Positions 44,426 through 53,694 of a DNA stretch of 64,000 nucleotides are shown one piece after another. The position numbers and the translations under genes were made by a program. Below the pieces are notes generated by a model that worked only from the letters and a program-made list of their open reading frames with translations, searched no databases and was not told the origin of the DNA. The number at the start of each line of letters is the position of its first letter. Positions within the stretch are counted from its first letter, which is position 1. Source of the DNA: Amycolatopsis solani (GTDB lineage Bacteria > Actinomycetota > Actinomycetes > Mycobacteriales > Pseudonocardiaceae); assembly GCF_033441515.1 (NCBI RefSeq), contig NZ_JAWQJT010000001.1, positions 2,604,001-2,668,000 of the forward strand. Direction: 5' to 3'.

Positions 44426-45202
44426 GTGAGTGTTCGCTCCTTCTTGTCCGACGTCGTGTACAGCGTCTACGGCCGACGCCTCATCCAGCAGGCCGCCGGG
44501 CGGCATCCCCGGCACATCGCCATCATGCTCGACGGGAACCGCCGTTGGGCTCGTGAAGCGGGCTTCACGGACGTCGCGGACGGCCACCGGGCCGGCGCGA
44601 AGAAGATCGCGGACTTCCTGAGCTGGTGCGAGGAGGCCGACGTCGAGGTCGTCACCATGTGGCTGCTCTCGACCGACAACCTCAACCGCGATCCGGACGA
44701 GCTCACGCCGCTCCTGAAGATCATCACCGACGTCACCGACGAGCTCGCCGCGCCAGGGACGCCGTGGCGGCTGCGGATCGTCGGGGCGCTCGATCTGCTA
44801 CCCAGCGAAGTCGCCAAGCGACTCAGCGAAGCCGCCGCGCGCACCGAAGGGCGGAGCGGGGTCGAGGTCAACGTCGCGGTCGGTTACGGCGGGCGCCAGG
44901 AAATCGCGGACGCCGTGCGCAAGCTGCTGCTCCAGCACGCCGACGAAGGCACGTCGATTCACGAGCTGGCGAAAATCCTCGACGTCGACCACATCTCCGA
45001 GCACCTCTACACCTCGGGCCAGCCGGATCCGGACCTCATCATCCGGACGTCGGGTGAACAGCGGCTTTCCGGATTCCTGCTCTGGCAATCCGCGCATTCG
45101 GAATTCTGGTTCACCGAAGCTTATTGGCCGGCATTCCGCCGCGTCGACTTCTTGCGTGCCATGCGCGACTACGCCTGGCGGCACCGGCGCTTCGGGTCCT
45201 GA
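44426..45202 (+). CDS. Short-chain Z-isoprenyl diphosphate synthase (Rv1086-like)
   Basis: A 258-residue cis-prenyltransferase (UppS fold). Catalytic Asp36 is in 'HIAIMLDGNRRWAREAGF', and 'GHRAGAKKIADFLSWCEEAD', 'VGYGGRQEIADAVRKL' and 'LIIRTSGEQRLSGFLLWQ' with 'SEFWFTEAYWPAFR' complete the pattern. M. tuberculosis Rv1086, in the same place next to hemolysin III, makes (Z,E)-farnesyl diphosphate. This gene is its positional counterpart, so C15 synthesis for decaprenyl phosphate assembly is expected. The product length cannot be proved from sequence. Confidence 0.9.
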   Translation: MSVRSFLSDVVYSVYGRRLIQQAAGRHPRHIAIMLDGNRRWAREAGFTDVADGHRAGAKKIADFLSWCEEADVEVVTMWLLSTDNLNRDPDELTPLLKIITDVTDELAAPGTPWRLRIVGALDLLPSEVAKRLSEAAARTEGRSGVEVNVAVGYGGRQEIADAVRKLLLQHADEGTSIHELAKILDVDHISEHLYTSGQPDPDLIIRTSGEQRLSGFLLWQSAHSEFWFTEAYWPAFRRVDFLRAMRDYAWRHRRFGS

Positions 45203-45207
45203 ACAAG

Positions 45208-45245
45208 CCGAAGGGCCCCCGGAGCGTGCTCCGGGGGCCCTTCGG
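45208..45245. terminator. Bidirectional terminator after the prenyl synthase gene
   Basis: An 18-bp perfect stem (CCGAAGGGCCCCCGGAGC and complement) with a two-base loop lies between the convergent stops at 45202 and 45255. Confidence 0.88.
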
Positions 45246-45254
45246 AAGCCTGAC

Positions 45255-45503
45255 TCAGTGGTGGTGGTGCTCCAGCGAGTGCAGGACCAGCGCCGGGGTG
45301 GTGGCGATGCCCGTGTAGGCACCGGCGACCAGGGAGGCCGCACCGTAGCCCAGGGCGCCGCCGCCCTCGATGAACGTGGCGTAGGCGTCGCCGAACGTCG
45401 GGTCCGGCGTGCCCGTCGTGTCGCCCGTCGCGGCGAACGCGGTGCTGCCGATCATCATGAGACCCGCAGCCGTGGCGGCGACGAAACCAGCCTTCTTCAG
45501 CAC
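45255..45503 (-). CDS. Small secreted protein with histidine tail
   Basis: An 82-residue product from the GTG at 45503, with AGGAG nine bases upstream. The signal peptide is clear ('LKKAGFVAATAAGLMMIG', cleavage after 'STAFA' near residue 26). The mature ~57 residues are Gly/Ala/Thr-rich ('FIEGGGALGYGAASLVAGAY') with one hydrophobic stretch. The protein ends 'VLHSLEHHHH', four consecutive histidines that could bind metal. There is no cysteine and no recognised family. Its promoter region is the AT-rich stretch from 45504 to ~45770. Confidence 0.7.
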   Translation of the reverse strand: MLKKAGFVAATAAGLMMIGSTAFAATGDTTGTPDPTFGDAYATFIEGGGALGYGAASLVAGAYTGIATTPALVLHSLEHHHH

Positions 45504-45888
45504 TTCGCACACTCCTAGGTAGAACTGTTGGGATCCGGGGCACCGGGGGTCCGGTGGTGTGTCCCGCAGCAAGAAAATTACTCGCTTAACAGGCATCTCG
45601 TACGGCCTGTACGCCCATTGTGTGAGCCTGTAGCAGGCGCTTTCACTCGGACCGGTTCTCTCTGGGTGGCGCAAAATGCGCCGTGCACCCGAACGTGGTA
45701 GAAGCACTTCAATCGATCTTGTGAATACGTCGGGTCAGCAATTCCGCCGTGATCATTCCGACGAGTGTGCATCGTTCGAGAGGTCGATGACTGACGGTAG
45801 TCGTCACTGGGCGTCGATGTCGGCGGACCGACAGTGAGGTGACGATCTGGCGAATCACCGTGTTGGCTTCCTGCGCGATCCCGGATTC
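45504..45888. other. AT-rich non-coding stretch upstream of the small secreted protein
   Basis: It is markedly less GC-rich than the flanks. It holds a short inverted repeat GGCGCA-AAA-TGCGCC at 45668-45682. Open frames crossing it have no coding bias. It probably carries the promoters of the minus-strand secreted gene and of the phoH2 unit. Confidence 0.5.
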
Positions 45889-46128
45889 GTGGGTACCTTC
45901 CGAAGGGAGGACACGCGTTCCGTGCGAGTCCTCGCGGGAGGCCCTGGTCGTGACGGTGATCGAGGGGGCGGCGCAGCCGCCCACGAGACGCACGAGGGGG
46001 CCGGCACCCGGCCCTCGTGGCCGCGCCACCTGACCCACCGGTCAGGGGAGTGGTCCAGCCAGGGAGGTGCCCGGCCCAGCGAGTGCGGGCGTGAGGTGCA
46101 CACGCCCTCGAGGGAGATGCCGTCGTGA
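45889..46128 (+). CDS. Possible small upstream gene coupled to phoH2 (PhoAT-like by position)
   Basis: A 79-codon frame (GTG 45889; a second GTG lies at 45921) whose TGA overlaps the GTG start of phoH2 as GTGA. The product is basic and rich in Gly, Arg, Ser and His ('[20 protein letters not shown]') and has no recognised domain. Mycobacterial phoH2 genes are reported to be preceded by a small, co-transcribed antitoxin-like gene, phoAT. The location fits, but sequence similarity cannot be judged here. A hairpin (CACGAGGG...CCCTCGTG, 45991-46019) lies inside. Confidence 0.3.
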   Translation: MGTFRREDTRSVRVLAGGPGRDGDRGGGAAAHETHEGAGTRPSWPRHLTHRSGEWSSQGGARPSECGREVHTPSREMPS

Positions 46129-47519
46129 CTGCGCAGCGTTTGCCCCGTAAGGCCTCTGGCCGTTCTTCGACCGGTGCCGTTCCTGGCCCGGAGAAAGCCT
46201 CGACCTCGCCCGAATCCCAGCAGCACATGTACGTGCTCGACACGTCGGTCCTCCTGTCGGACCCGTGGGCGGTCACCCGCTTCGCCGAGCATGCCGTCGT
46301 GCTTCCGCTGGTCGTCATCAGTGAACTGGAGGCCAAGCGCCACCACCCGGAGCTGGGCTGGTTCGCCAGGGAATCCCTGCGCATGCTCGATGACCTGCGC
46401 CGCCAGTACGGCCGGCTCGACGCGCCGCTCCCCATCGGGGACCACGGCGGCACGTTGCAGGTGGAGCTGAACCACTCGGACCCGTCGGTGCTCCCGTCCG
46501 GGTTCCGGACCGACTCCAACGACCACCGCATCCTCGCCTGCGCGCTCAACCTGGCGGCGGAGTTCCCGGCGGTCACGCTGGTGACGAAGGACATCCCGCT
46601 GCGGGTCAAGGCCGGGGCCGTCGGTCTCGAGGCGGACGAGTACCGCGCGCAGGAAGTGACGCCGTCGGGCTGGACCGGCATGGCGGACGTCGACGTCGAA
46701 CAGGACGTGCTCGACACGCTGTTCGGCGGCAGCACCGTCGACCCGGTCGAGTACGGCATGGACGAGCTCGCCGAGCTGCCCTGCCACACCGGGCTGCGGC
46801 TGCTCGCGGGCACGTCCAGCGCGCTGGGGCGGATCACGGCGGACAAGCGCATCCGGCTGGTGCGCGGCGACCGCGAGGCGTTCGGCCTGCACGGCCGCAG
46901 CGCCGAGCAGCGCGTCGCGCTCGACCTGCTGCTCGACTCCGACGTCGGCATCGTCTCCCTCGGCGGCCGCGCCGGCACCGGCAAGTCGGCGCTCGCACTG
47001 TGCGCCGGCCTGGAAGCGGTGATGGAACGCCGTCAGCACCGCAAGGTCGTGGTGTTCCGGCCGGTCTACGCGGTCGGCGGCCAGGACCTCGGCTACCTGC
47101 CCGGGTCCGAGAGCGAGAAGATGCAGCCGTGGGCGCAGGCGGTGTTCGACACCCTCGGCGCGCTGGTCAGCCAGGAGGTCCTCGACGAGGTCTTCGACCG
47201 CGGCATGCTCGAGGTGCTCCCGCTGACCCACATCCGCGGCCGCTCGCTGCACGACGCGTTCGTGATCGTCGACGAGGCGCAGTCGCTGGAGCGCAACGTG
47301 CTCCTGACGGTGCTCTCGCGGCTCGGCACGGCGTCGCGGGTGGTGCTCACGCACGACGTCGCCCAGCGCGACAACCTGCGGGTCGGACGGCACGACGGCG
47401 TCTCGGCGGTGATCGAGAAGCTGAAGGGCCACCCGCTGTTCGCGCACGTCACGCTGACGCGCTCCGAACGCTCACCGATCGCCGCCCTCGTCACCGAGAT
47501 GCTGGAGGACCACAGCTGA
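46125..47519 (+). CDS. phoH2: PhoH2: PIN domain fused to PhoH ATPase/helicase
   Basis: A 464-residue two-domain protein. The N-terminal PIN RNase has its acidic residues in '[14 protein letters not shown]' (Asp39), '[13 protein letters not shown]' and '[10 protein letters not shown]' with '[13 protein letters not shown]'. The C-terminal PhoH ATPase has Walker A '[18 protein letters not shown]' (~280-290), '[17 protein letters not shown]' and Walker B '[13 protein letters not shown]'. Mycobacterial PhoH2 is a sequence-specific RNase and RNA helicase. Synteny (Rv1095 before fum and glpX) agrees. GTG 46125 overlaps the stop of a small upstream frame. A palindromic element lies just after the stop. 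Confidence 0.93.
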   Translation: MTAQRLPRKASGRSSTGAVPGPEKASTSPESQQHMYVLDTSVLLSDPWAVTRFAEHAVVLPLVVISELEAKRHHPELGWFARESLRMLDDLRRQYGRLDAPLPIGDHGGTLQVELNHSDPSVLPSGFRTDSNDHRILACALNLAAEFPAVTLVTKDIPLRVKAGAVGLEADEYRAQEVTPSGWTGMADVDVEQDVLDTLFGGSTVDPVEYGMDELAELPCHTGLRLLAGTSSALGRITADKRIRLVRGDREAFGLHGRSAEQRVALDLLLDSDVGIVSLGGRAGTGKSALALCAGLEAVMERRQHRKVVVFRPVYAVGGQDLGYLPGSESEKMQPWAQAVFDTLGALVSQEVLDEVFDRGMLEVLPLTHIRGRSLHDAFVIVDEAQSLERNVLLTVLSRLGTASRVVLTHDVAQRDNLRVGRHDGVSAVIEKLKGHPLFAHVTLTRSERSPIAALVTEMLEDHS

Positions 47520-47530
47520 TCTCCCCACCG

Positions 47531-47576
47531 GTCGTGAGTGTTTAGGAGGGTTAGAACCCTCCTAAACACTCACGAC
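47531..47576. repeat. 46-base palindromic element (copy B), probable bidirectional terminator
   Basis: Two 22-base perfect arms with loop AG lie between the convergent stops of phoH2 and guaB1. The outer arm GTCGTGAGTGTTTA and the tip TT-AG-AA are the same as at 27368; the six inner pairs are GGAGGG/CCCTCC instead of GTCGGG/CCCGAC. Confidence 0.9.
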
Positions 47577-47581
47577 CGCGG

Positions 47582-49528
<1,947 letters not shown>

Positions 49529-49532
<4 letters not shown>

Positions 49533-50152
49533 GGCTGGTCCCAGCCGCCCGAAGCGGTTTTCTCCGTGCCGATCGTCGTGCCCTCGCCGTGGCCCGTGTG
49601 GACCTTGGTCGACTCCGGGAGCGTGAACAGCTTCTCCCGGATGGACTTCACGATGGTCGGGTAGTCCGAATAGGACCGCCCGGTGGCGCCGGGGCCGCCG
49701 TTGAACAGCGTGTCGCCGGTGAATACGACGCCCAGCTCCTCCGCGTACAGGCAGACCGCGCCGGGGGCGTGGCCGGGCGTGTGGATGACGCGCAGCGCGG
49801 TGCCCGCGATCGTGATGGCCTGGCCGTCGGCCAGTTCGCCGTCCGGGGCGCGGCCGGGGTGCGTGAGGTCCCAGACGACGCGGTCGTCGGGGTGGAGCAG
49901 GATCGGCGCGCCGGTCGCGTCGGCGAGCTCCGGTGCGGCGTTGACGTGGTCGTTGTGCGCGTGGGTGCAGACGATCGCGACCAGTTTCCGCTCGCCGACG
50001 ACGTTTTCGATCGCCTTCGCGTCGTGGGCCGCGTCGATCACGATCACTTCCGCGTCGTCGCCCACCAGCCACACGTTGTTGTCGACGTCCCAGCTGCCTC
50101 CGTCGAGCCGGAAGACACCGGACGTCACCAAGTTCTGCACGATCGCCGTCAT
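49529..50152 (-). CDS. MBL-fold metallo-hydrolase (glyoxalase II-like)
   Basis: A 207-residue hydrolase with a full binuclear metal site: 'THAHNDHVNAAPEL' (His64, His66, Asp68, His69), 'VIHTPGHAPGAVCLY' (His), 'VFTGDTLFNGGPGATGR' (Asp) and 'KVHTGHGEGTTIG' (His). The 'GDTLFNGGPGATGRSYSDY' stretch is typical of the small thioesterase-like subgroup, a candidate for mycothiol or glutathione-type thioesters, though the substrate is not determined. ATG 50152 faces the Old Yellow Enzyme gene. A palindrome at 50189 lies between them, so both may be co-regulated. Confidence 0.9.
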
Positions 50153-50188
50153 GCGCCCGACCCTAACGGTCATTCGGCGGGTAGATGA

Positions 50189-50203
50189 CATACCGACGGT
50201 ATG
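50189..50203. promoter_or_regulatory. CATACCG-A-CGGTATG operator-like palindrome
   Basis: Seven-base arms around one A, overlapping a TATGCT -10-like hexamer (50200-50205) of the Old Yellow Enzyme gene and 36 bases before the divergent MBL start. A second, weaker repeat, TTAC-TGCGG-GTAA, follows at 50220. The shape suits a TetR-type regulator, but none is encoded nearby. Confidence 0.55.
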
Positions 50204-50249
50204 CTACTGTCGCGTCACCTTACTGCGGGTAAGTTGGAGGAGCGACGCG

Positions 50250-51470
50250 ATGACCGCGACCCGGGAACTCCTGGCGGAGCCGCTGAAACTGCGCTGCGGC
50301 GCGGTGCTGCCGAACCGCCTGGTCAAGTCGGCGCTGAGCGAGCAGCTCGGCGACCGCCGCAACGCCCCCACCCGCGAGCTGGCCGAGCTGTACCGGACCT
50401 GGGCCCGAGGTGGCGCCGGCGCGCTGATCACTGGGAACGTCATGGTGGACCCGGCCGCCCTCGGCGAGCCGCGCAACGTCGCCGCCGTGCCCGATCCCGG
50501 CGTCTACCGGCCGTGGGCTCGGTCGGTCGAAGGCACGGACACGCGACTGTGGGTGCAGCTGAACCACCCGGGCCGGCAGAGCCCGCGCTACCTGTCGCGC
50601 GAGCCGGTGGCGCCGTCCGCCGTGCCCTTCGGCAACCGCGGCATCCGCACCGCCTTCGCCGCTCCGCGCGCGTTGACCGGTGAAGAAATCGAAGCGATCA
50701 TCGAACGCTTCGCCGTCGCGGCGCGCACGTTCGTCGAAGCGGGTTTCGCGGGCGTGCAGGTCCACGGCGCCCACGGCTACCTCGTGTCCCAGTTCCTTTC
50801 GCCGCTGACGAACCAGCGCACCGACGAGTGGGGCGGCGACGCCGTCCGGCGGCGCCGCTTCCTCCTGGAGGTCGTGCGGCGCGTGCGGTCGGCGGTGGGC
50901 GACGACGTCCCGGTGTCGGTGAAGCTGAACAGCGCGGACTTCCAGCGCGGCGGCTTCACCGAGGAGGAGTCGCTCGAGGTCGTGCGCGAGCTCGGGGAAA
51001 CCGGGCTGGACCTGCTCGAAGTGTCGGGCGGCACGTACGAGAAGACCGCGATGATGGGCTCGGACCGGGCCAGCACGCAGGCGCGCGAAGCGTACTTCCT
51101 GGACTACGCGGCGAAGGCGCGTTCGGTCTCCGACGTCGCCCTGATGGTCACCGGCGGGTTCGCGACCCCCGGCGGGATGGCCGACGCGCTGCGCTCGGGC
51201 GCGCTGGACGTCATCGGACTCGGCCGGCCGCTGATCGTCGACCCGGAGCTGCCCGCACGGCTGCTCGGCGGCGAGGACGCCCGCGCGGAGCGGCGGTGCC
51301 CGAAGACGGGCGTCCGGCTGGCCGACAGCCTCCTCGAGATCCAGTGGCACACCCGGCAGCTGCACCGGATCGCGGCGGGCAAGCCGGTCGACCGGCGCGG
51401 CGCGGTGCCGACGCTGATCCAGGCGGGGCTGACCGACGGTCTCAACGCGTTTCGCCGGGTGCGAGGCTGA
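50250..51470 (+). CDS. NADH:flavin oxidoreductase, Old Yellow Enzyme family
   Basis: A 406-residue FMN (beta/alpha)8-barrel enzyme that reduces activated C=C bonds or nitro groups. 'LPNRLVKSALSEQLGDRRNA' starts the barrel, 'LWVQLNHPGRQSPRYL' and 'GVQVHGAHGYLVSQFLSPLT' hold the substrate-anchoring His/His pair, 'NQRTDEWGGD' follows, and 'LMVTGGFATPGGMADAL' with 'DVIGLGRPLIVDP' binds the FMN phosphate. It lacks the C-terminal FAD/NAD modules of dienoyl-CoA reductases. ATG 50250 has TTGGAGGAG upstream. Expression is probably controlled by the palindrome at 50189. Confidence 0.93.
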   Translation: MTATRELLAEPLKLRCGAVLPNRLVKSALSEQLGDRRNAPTRELAELYRTWARGGAGALITGNVMVDPAALGEPRNVAAVPDPGVYRPWARSVEGTDTRLWVQLNHPGRQSPRYLSREPVAPSAVPFGNRGIRTAFAAPRALTGEEIEAIIERFAVAARTFVEAGFAGVQVHGAHGYLVSQFLSPLTNQRTDEWGGDAVRRRRFLLEVVRRVRSAVGDDVPVSVKLNSADFQRGGFTEEESLEVVRELGETGLDLLEVSGGTYEKTAMMGSDRASTQAREAYFLDYAAKARSVSDVALMVTGGFATPGGMADALRSGALDVIGLGRPLIVDPELPARLLGGEDARAERRCPKTGVRLADSLLEIQWHTRQLHRIAAGKPVDRRGAVPTLIQAGLTDGLNAFRRVRG

Positions 51471-52062
51471 GCCGTCGGTCGTAGAACAGCGCGCCCGCGG
51501 CGAGCACGGTGAAGAACAGGCCGATGAAGACGCAGTTGAGCGTCACCTGGCCGTAGCCGAGCGCGCCGGCGTCGACGAACGGGTACGGGTAGAAGCCGGT
51601 GACCGCGCCGCGCGGCAGGGTGAACGCGAGCCAGGCCAGCGGGTAGAGCAGCGACCACCAGACCGTGCGCCAGGTCAGGACGCCGCGCGGGGCCGCGAGG
51701 AGCCAGCCGAGCACGAACAGGATCGGCGTCACCTTGTGCAGCACGGTGTCGGCGAAGAACGCCAAGCCGTGCAGCTCGTACAGGCCGGCGAGGGCGACCT
51801 GGTAGACGATGCCGGTCACGATGATGCCGACCAGCGCGTCGAGCAGGAGCACGGTGAACAGGCGCCCGCGGGCCCGGCCCAGCGCGACCAGCGCCGAGGT
51901 GACCGCGACCAGCAGGTTCGAGTCGATGGTGAAGAAGCAGAGCAGGTTCGCCACCTGGCCGTCCGCGCTGGTGGCGGTGGACACCACCTGGCTGACGAGC
52001 CCGGTCAGCGCGACCACGGCGATGACCGCGAACCAGGCGCGGGTGAGCTTCTCGCTGCGCAT
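51442..52062 (-). CDS. Pr6Pr-type membrane protein
   Basis: A 206-residue protein with six hydrophobic helices ('AWFAVIAVVALTGLVSQVV', 'ANLLCFFTIDSNLLVAVTSA', 'LFTVLLLDALVGIIVTGIVY', 'HKVTPILFVLGWLLAAP', 'LLYPLAWLAFTLPRGAV', 'TLNCVFIGLFFTVLAAGALF'). 'FFTIDSNLL', 'LHKVTPILF' and 'GFYPYPFVD' are the conserved marks of the Pr6Pr family annotated in actinobacteria. No function is established. Its 3' end overlaps the last 29 bases of the convergent Old Yellow Enzyme gene. Confidence 0.88.
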   Translation of the reverse strand: MRSEKLTRAWFAVIAVVALTGLVSQVVSTATSADGQVANLLCFFTIDSNLLVAVTSALVALGRARGRLFTVLLLDALVGIIVTGIVYQVALAGLYELHGLAFFADTVLHKVTPILFVLGWLLAAPRGVLTWRTVWWSLLYPLAWLAFTLPRGAVTGFYPYPFVDAGALGYGQVTLNCVFIGLFFTVLAAGALFYDRRLSLAPGETR

Positions 52063-52213
52063 TTCCGGAGCTTAGCTCCACAGTGGACTACTCGACGGGT
52101 ACCACTCGATCGAGGCGCGCCGGTCACCCGGGGCCTGTGGAGCGGCGCGATCGCCCAGGGCAAGGAGCACACGAGACGTACGCGATCAAGTCGGATCGCT
52201 GCTACGGACGCCG

Positions 52214-52246
52214 CGCGCGCCCCGGTGTCGTGCACCGGGGCGCGCG
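52214..52246 (-). terminator. Hairpin downstream of the S53 protease gene
   Basis: 14-bp perfect stem CGCGCGCCCCGGTG/CACCGGGGCGCGCG, loop TCGTG, 18 bases past the protease stop on the minus strand. No U-run. Confidence 0.7.
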
Positions 52247-52263
52247 GTCGTCAGGCAGCGTGG

Positions 52264-53556
52264 TCAGCGGAGCGCTTTCACCAGTGCCGGAACGAAGACC
52301 GACGCGTCGACCGTGCCCCAGCCGCTGGCGATGTCGAAGCCCTTGGCCGCGGTGAAACCCGCGACGCCGTCCTGGCTGTTGTCGCCTTCGGTGACGTCGA
52401 CGATGCCGGCCGACGGGCCCGCCGGGCCCAGCTTCGTGTACAGCGCCGGGTTGATCTGGCCGAGCTTGCCGTGCTTGGCCTGCACCGCGAGCGCGAGCAC
52501 GCCGGCGAAGAGCGGCGCGGACTGCGACGTGCCGTGCACGCCTTCCATGCTGATGTCCGGGAACGACCGCATCTTGCTGCCGGTGATCTTCTTGACGCCG
52601 TCCTGCCAGGACGGCCGCGCGTACGCCTTCGACAGCCCGGCGCCCTCGGCGAACCCGTCGTCGGCGACGTTCACCAGGTCGTCCGCCTTGGTGCGCGTGC
52701 CGTTCGCGTCGAGGTGCAGCTGCGTGCCGCCGAGCGTGGTGACGCGCGGGTCGGACGCCGGCCAGCTCGCGACGCGGTACGGGTAGTTGCCCGGCCCGTA
52801 CAGGTAACCGCCGGTCGGGCCGTCGTCGCCGGAGGACGCGACCATCGTGATGCCCGCCTTGCTCGCGCGGTCCAGCGCCGGGTCGAGCGTCTTGATCGAG
52901 TCGAACGACGGGAAGTTCTCCTCCGTCGTGCCGAAGCTCATCGAGATCACGTCGACGAGCTTGTGCTCGGTCAGGTAGTCGACCGCGTGCATCATCTCGG
53001 GCAGGCCGGTGAAGCCCTGCGTCTCGGCGACCGGCGTCGCCGCCACGACGATCTTCGCGTTCGGCGCCATGGCGTGCATCATCGTGACGTCGAGGTCGGT
53101 CTCGCCGCCCCAGCCCTGGCAGGTGGCGGTGTCGACACCGGGATCGGTGCACGCCGGCACCGGGCCGGACGGCTGGAGCACCTCGACGTTCGCCGGCGGC
53201 AGGCCGTGGTTCTTCGAGTAGGTGTCCAGGACCTCCTTCACCTTGTCGTCGCCGAAGGACACCAGCGTCGCCACGGTGCTGCCCGCGCCGGTGATGCCGG
53301 CGTTCCACAGCTTCGTCGCGTTGTACGCGGTGCTTTCCTTCGGCAGCGACGCCATCGCCGCTTCCAGCTTCGCCACGCGCTTCTGCACGGTGTCCGCGCC
53401 GACGAAAGACCGCGCGGCTGCCGAGAAGTGGTGCTTCGACGGCTGGTGCCCGGCACTCGGTGCGTTCGGCACCGGAGTGGCCGAAGCCGGTACCGCGAAC
53501 GCGGTCACGAGCAGGGTCGTGCTCGCGAGCAAGCCGGACACAGCGCGCAATCTCAT
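52264..53556 (-). CDS. Secreted sedolisin-family (S53) serine-carboxyl peptidase without a full prodomain
   Basis: A 430-residue exported protease. The signal peptide runs to 'VPASA' (~26). The triad is readable: Glu152 and Asp156 in 'GGETDLDVTMMHAMAPNA', the oxyanion Asp244 in 'VASSGDDGPTGGY', and Ser344 in 'VHGTSQSAPLFAGVLAL'. The C-terminal Ca2+ loop looks like 'GIVDVTEGDNSQDG'. Sedolisins usually carry a ~150-residue Pro-kumamolisin domain; here only ~45 residues separate the signal peptide from the catalytic start ('TAYNATKLWNAGITGAGS'). ATG 53556 has GGGAG upstream. Optimal activity at acid pH is expected from the family. Confidence 0.92.
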   Translation of the reverse strand: MRLRAVSGLLASTTLLVTAFAVPASATPVPNAPSAGHQPSKHHFSAAARSFVGADTVQKRVAKLEAAMASLPKESTAYNATKLWNAGITGAGSTVATLVSFGDDKVKEVLDTYSKNHGLPPANVEVLQPSGPVPACTDPGVDTATCQGWGGETDLDVTMMHAMAPNAKIVVAATPVAETQGFTGLPEMMHAVDYLTEHKLVDVISMSFGTTEENFPSFDSIKTLDPALDRASKAGITMVASSGDDGPTGGYLYGPGNYPYRVASWPASDPRVTTLGGTQLHLDANGTRTKADDLVNVADDGFAEGAGLSKAYARPSWQDGVKKITGSKMRSFPDISMEGVHGTSQSAPLFAGVLALAVQAKHGKLGQINPALYTKLGPAGPSAGIVDVTEGDNSQDGVAGFTAAKGFDIASGWGTVDASVFVPALVKALR

Positions 53557-53694
53557 GCTTTTCTCCCGGTGGCTGAACGAAACTCTGTCAGCCACTCTGG
53601 CCAGAACCGGGAGAAGGCAACATCGACTTTCGTCTTTCCTTTTACGAGGAAAGCACCGCCGACACGCGAGATGTCGTGATCAAGACCTTCGTAG

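Noticed and set aside
45255..45290. LEHHHH C-terminus as cloning-vector contamination
   Set aside because: The gene has host-like codon use, its own signal peptide and a native terminator; no vector sequence flanks it.
45709..46038. 109-codon minus-strand frame upstream of the small secreted protein
   Set aside because: Poor codon bias, no domain, and it overlaps the AT-rich promoter region.
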